Shown: positions 19,255 through 20,644 of the stretch, piece by piece
How the letters are laid out: each line of letters opens with the position of its first letter
Numbering within the stretch: the first letter of the stretch is position 1
Virus record (IMG/VR): IMGVR_UViG_3300015360_000234
Span: 1 to 20,644 of that record
Length of the DNA: 20,644 nt
From: a virus
Strand: one strand, 5' to 3'
Program-made: the position numbers and the translations under genes
Notes under the pieces: generated by a model
The model's database searches: none
The model's input: the letters and a program-made list of their open reading frames with translations, nothing else
What the model was told of the DNA's origin: nothing

Positions 19255-20270
19255 TGATAATAACCTACCAATTCAGAATTAAAGATTCAAGCAGAAAAAC
19301 CAAGCTAAAAAGGTTAGCAGGGACCACTAATTTTGTTTGGAATTACCTCAATGCCACGTCTCGTTTTGCTTGGAAACGAGACCGAAAATGGTTATCGGAG
19401 TTTGATTTAAACTACCTTTTGATTGGAGCTAGCCGAGAACTCGGACTCCATAGCGACTCAGTTTCTTCTATCTCCGCTGAGTTTACCTCTCGCAGAAAAA
19501 AGGCGAAAAGGTCAGGTCTTAGCTGGAGGAGTGCTAAGAGGAAGCTTGGCTGGGTTCCATTTAAGGGAAGGGCCATCAAGGTTCAGGGTGACGAAGTAAC
19601 TTTTCAGAAAACCAAATATAGATTTTGGAAGTCTAGAGAAATTCAAGGTGTGATAAAAACTGGAAGCTTCAATCAGAACTCTAAGGGACAATGGTTTGTT
19701 AACTTTCAATGTGAGGTCCCCCAAGCTGAACAATCTAAATCGAATAGTTCAGTAGGGGTTGATCTTGGTCTCAAAACTTTAGCCACTTTGTCAGACGGCT
19801 CTAAGATTGAAAACCCTAAAACACTTCAAAAGTACGCTGATAAGTTGGCAAAGGCACAAAGAGCTAGAAAAACTAGGCAGGTCGCTAGTATTCACAATAA
19901 AATCAAGAATGTTAGAAAAGACTTCCAACACAAAGAATCAACGAAACTTGTAAATAAATTTGGAAACATTTTAGTGGGCGATGTGAGCAGCACCAAACTT
20001 GTAAAAACTAAGATGGCGAAATCTGTCTTGGACGCAGGTTGGGGAATGTTCAAAGTGATGCTTGAATATAAAGCCAAACGGCTTGGCGTTACTTTTAGTG
20101 TCGTTCCAGAAAAATACTCCAGCGTTACTTGCTCGATTTGCCTCGAAAGAAGTGGACCGAGTGGACTAAGTGATCTGGGGGTAAGAGAATGGTTATGCAA
20201 AAGCTGTGGCGTGGTCCATGACCGCGACATAAATGCTGCGCAAAACATACTTCTCGGTCTAGGGCGTTAG
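19254..20270 (+). CDS. tnpB: TnpB, RNA-guided nuclease of the IS element, altered RuvC-II site
   Basis: This 338-residue TnpB (ISDra2 TnpB has 408) belongs to the nucleases that use an omega RNA made from the element's 3' end to cut DNA next to a short motif, favouring retention of the element. The N-terminus TYQFRIKDSSRKTKLKRLAGTTNFVWNYLN is typical. RuvC-I has Asp170 (GVDLGLKTLATLSDG). RuvC-III has Asp325 (HDRDINAAQNIL). The zinc finger uses Cys293, Cys296, Cys315 and Cys318. In RuvC-II the usual Glu of '(I/V)xxE(D/N)L' is replaced: ILVGDVSS has Gly242, followed by Asp243. Glu286 in VVPEKYSS could take over, as described for TnpBs with rearranged active sites (from memory). The GTG start at 19254 has no ribosome site and coincides with the predicted transcript start. 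The frame is intact. Confidence 0.85.
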   Translation: MIITYQFRIKDSSRKTKLKRLAGTTNFVWNYLNATSRFAWKRDRKWLSEFDLNYLLIGASRELGLHSDSVSSISAEFTSRRKKAKRSGLSWRSAKRKLGWVPFKGRAIKVQGDEVTFQKTKYRFWKSREIQGVIKTGSFNQNSKGQWFVNFQCEVPQAEQSKSNSSVGVDLGLKTLATLSDGSKIENPKTLQKYADKLAKAQRARKTRQVASIHNKIKNVRKDFQHKESTKLVNKFGNILVGDVSSTKLVKTKMAKSVLDAGWGMFKVMLEYKAKRLGVTFSVVPEKYSSVTCSICLERSGPSGLSDLGVREWLCKSCGVVHDRDINAAQNILLGLGR

Positions 20271-20336
20271 ACTCCGGCAGGGGAATCCCCTCTCTTTAGG
20301 GAGGGGAGCACGTCAACCCCTGGCCCTCATAGCCAT
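20170..20336 (+). ncRNA. Predicted omega RNA of TnpB with guide
   Basis: In this family the guide RNA is made from the 3' part of tnpB plus the right end, and the guide is the sequence just outside the element. Here the scaffold would run to TCAA at 20316, and the guide would be about 16-20 bases from 20317 (CCCCTGGCCCTCATAGCC). The right-end stem CCCCTCTC/GGGAGGGG (20287-20306) is the main hairpin. CCCCT can also pair with AGGGG just upstream (20279-20283), so two exclusive folds exist. The 5' limit given is a guess; the 3' limit depends on guide length. Confidence 0.5.
20279..20316 (+). repeat. IS right-end hairpin and cleavage site
   Basis: The guide tetranucleotide GAAT (20283-20286) sits at the 5' foot of an 8-bp hairpin (CCCCTCTC 20287-20294, loop TTTA, GGGAGGGG 20299-20306, one T-G pair). 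After six bases comes TCAA (20313-20316), the probable cleavage site. GAAT/TCAA is the pair known for the IS608 right end. It starts 9 bases after the tnpB stop. Confidence 0.7.
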
Positions 20337-20511
20337 TTCAATGGCTGTTATAAGTGTAGTTACCTCTGGTAACTGGAGTTCTGTAAATTTTACACACCAG
20401 TTAATGAAAGTCCTTTTGAAACAAGGATTTGTTTAGTTCCCAGGTTCCTTTTTGGGTATAAGCGTTTCACTTCAATACAAAAATTGTTTTATTGTTGATT
20501 ACCGGGTATCC
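20317..20511. other. Non-coding flank with clustered inverted repeats
   Basis: I see no convincing gene in these 195 bases. They hold AGCCAT/ATGGCT with loop TTCA (20331-20346), AGTTACC/GGTAACT with loop TCT (20358-20374), the odd palindrome TGTAAA-T-TTTACA (20382-20394) and TCCTT/AAGGA (20411-20427). These could be operators or small RNA hairpins of the region in which the IS landed. No T-run follows, so they are not standard terminators. Confidence 0.5.
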
Positions 20512-20644
20512 GTGGACACGATTTTGCGTCTAAAGATTATAGCTGCGGAACTTGCGACTATTGCGTTTGAACTAGGGGAGGAGCTGAGTAAATTAACGAG
20601 CCGCCCGAGACTTATCCTCGTGAAAAGTGAGGAGGCTTTCAAGC
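20512..20644 (+). CDS. Possible gene start, cut by right window edge
   Basis: An open frame from GTG 20512 runs to the window edge for 44 codons. The first half is hydrophobic and helical (DTILRLKIIAAELATIAFELG), followed by a charged part (EELSKLTSRPRLILVKSEEAF). The frame is open further upstream to a stop at 20434, with a TTG at 20452 as another possible start. No clear ribosome site precedes either. Its composition is protein-like, but no family is recognised and the fragment is short. It could be a real gene of the host or phage beyond the IS, or a chance frame; I lean only weakly to real. Confidence 0.3.
   Translation, partial: MDTILRLKIIAAELATIAFELGEELSKLTSRPRLILVKSEEAFK

Larger units (their letters stand above)
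18621..20316. mobile_element. IS200/IS605-type insertion sequence (tnpA and tnpB divergent)
   Basis: The element has the single-strand transposase TnpA on the minus strand and the RNA-guided nuclease TnpB on the plus strand, diverging from a 35-base gap. The right end is clear: GAAT (20283-20286), a hairpin at 20287-20306 and terminal TCAA (20313-20316), the same foot and cleavage tetranucleotides as the IS608 right end. For the left end I see a perfect 8-bp hairpin GACATCGC/GCGATGTC at 18624-18644, preceded by an AT-rich flank; the exact left cleavage base is not known, so the start given is approximate. Such elements excise as single-stranded circles and do not duplicate their target. Both genes are open, so the element may be active. 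Confidence 0.7.

Overview
The window is phage DNA with an accessory right end. Bases 2-17069 hold the late (virion and lysis) genes of a short-tailed phage of the P22 type, all on the + strand and tightly packed, with many ATGA, GTGA or TAATG junctions. The order is portal (cut by the left edge), scaffold, coat, a 92-residue head-associated protein between two terminators, gp4-like and gp10-like tail adaptors, two small proteins, three ejection (injection) proteins, two tail fibres sharing an N-terminal module, a secreted Cys-rich adhesin-like protein, then a lysis block (small membrane protein, holin-like protein, overlapping spanin-like pair, NlpC/P60 endolysin). No terminase, integrase, repressor or replication gene is in the window, so lytic and temperate life styles cannot be told apart.

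The host is probably Gram-negative: the lysis block has an overlapping gene pair with spanin-like topology, and one late protein carries a Sec signal peptide. The species cannot be read from the sequence.

Bases 17102-18492 look like an inserted cassette. Two direct repeats of about 83 bp (69 of 73 core bases identical) flank a minus-strand hicA-hicB toxin-antitoxin pair and a 133-codon gene of unknown function. The hicB stop codon lies inside the left repeat. An AATACCAC/GTGGTATT palindrome sits exactly between the -35 and -10 of the hicA promoter, as expected for HicB autoregulation.

Bases from about 18620 to 20316 are an IS200/IS605-type element with divergent tnpA (minus) and tnpB (plus). 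Its right end is readable: GAAT at the hairpin foot, an 8-bp hairpin, and a terminal TCAA at 20313-20316. A GC-rich, hairpin-dense segment lies beyond and inside the 3' end of tnpA. TnpB has Gly where the RuvC-II Glu is normally found, and its promoter would start the mRNA at or next to the GTG start codon. The last 330 bases are mostly non-coding with clustered inverted repeats, ending in a possible partial gene.

The points most worth a second look are the repeat-flanked hicAB cassette, the altered TnpB active site with its readable guide, the AUU-or-relic start of the first fibre gene, the signal peptide on a late phage protein, and the structured segment next to tnpA.
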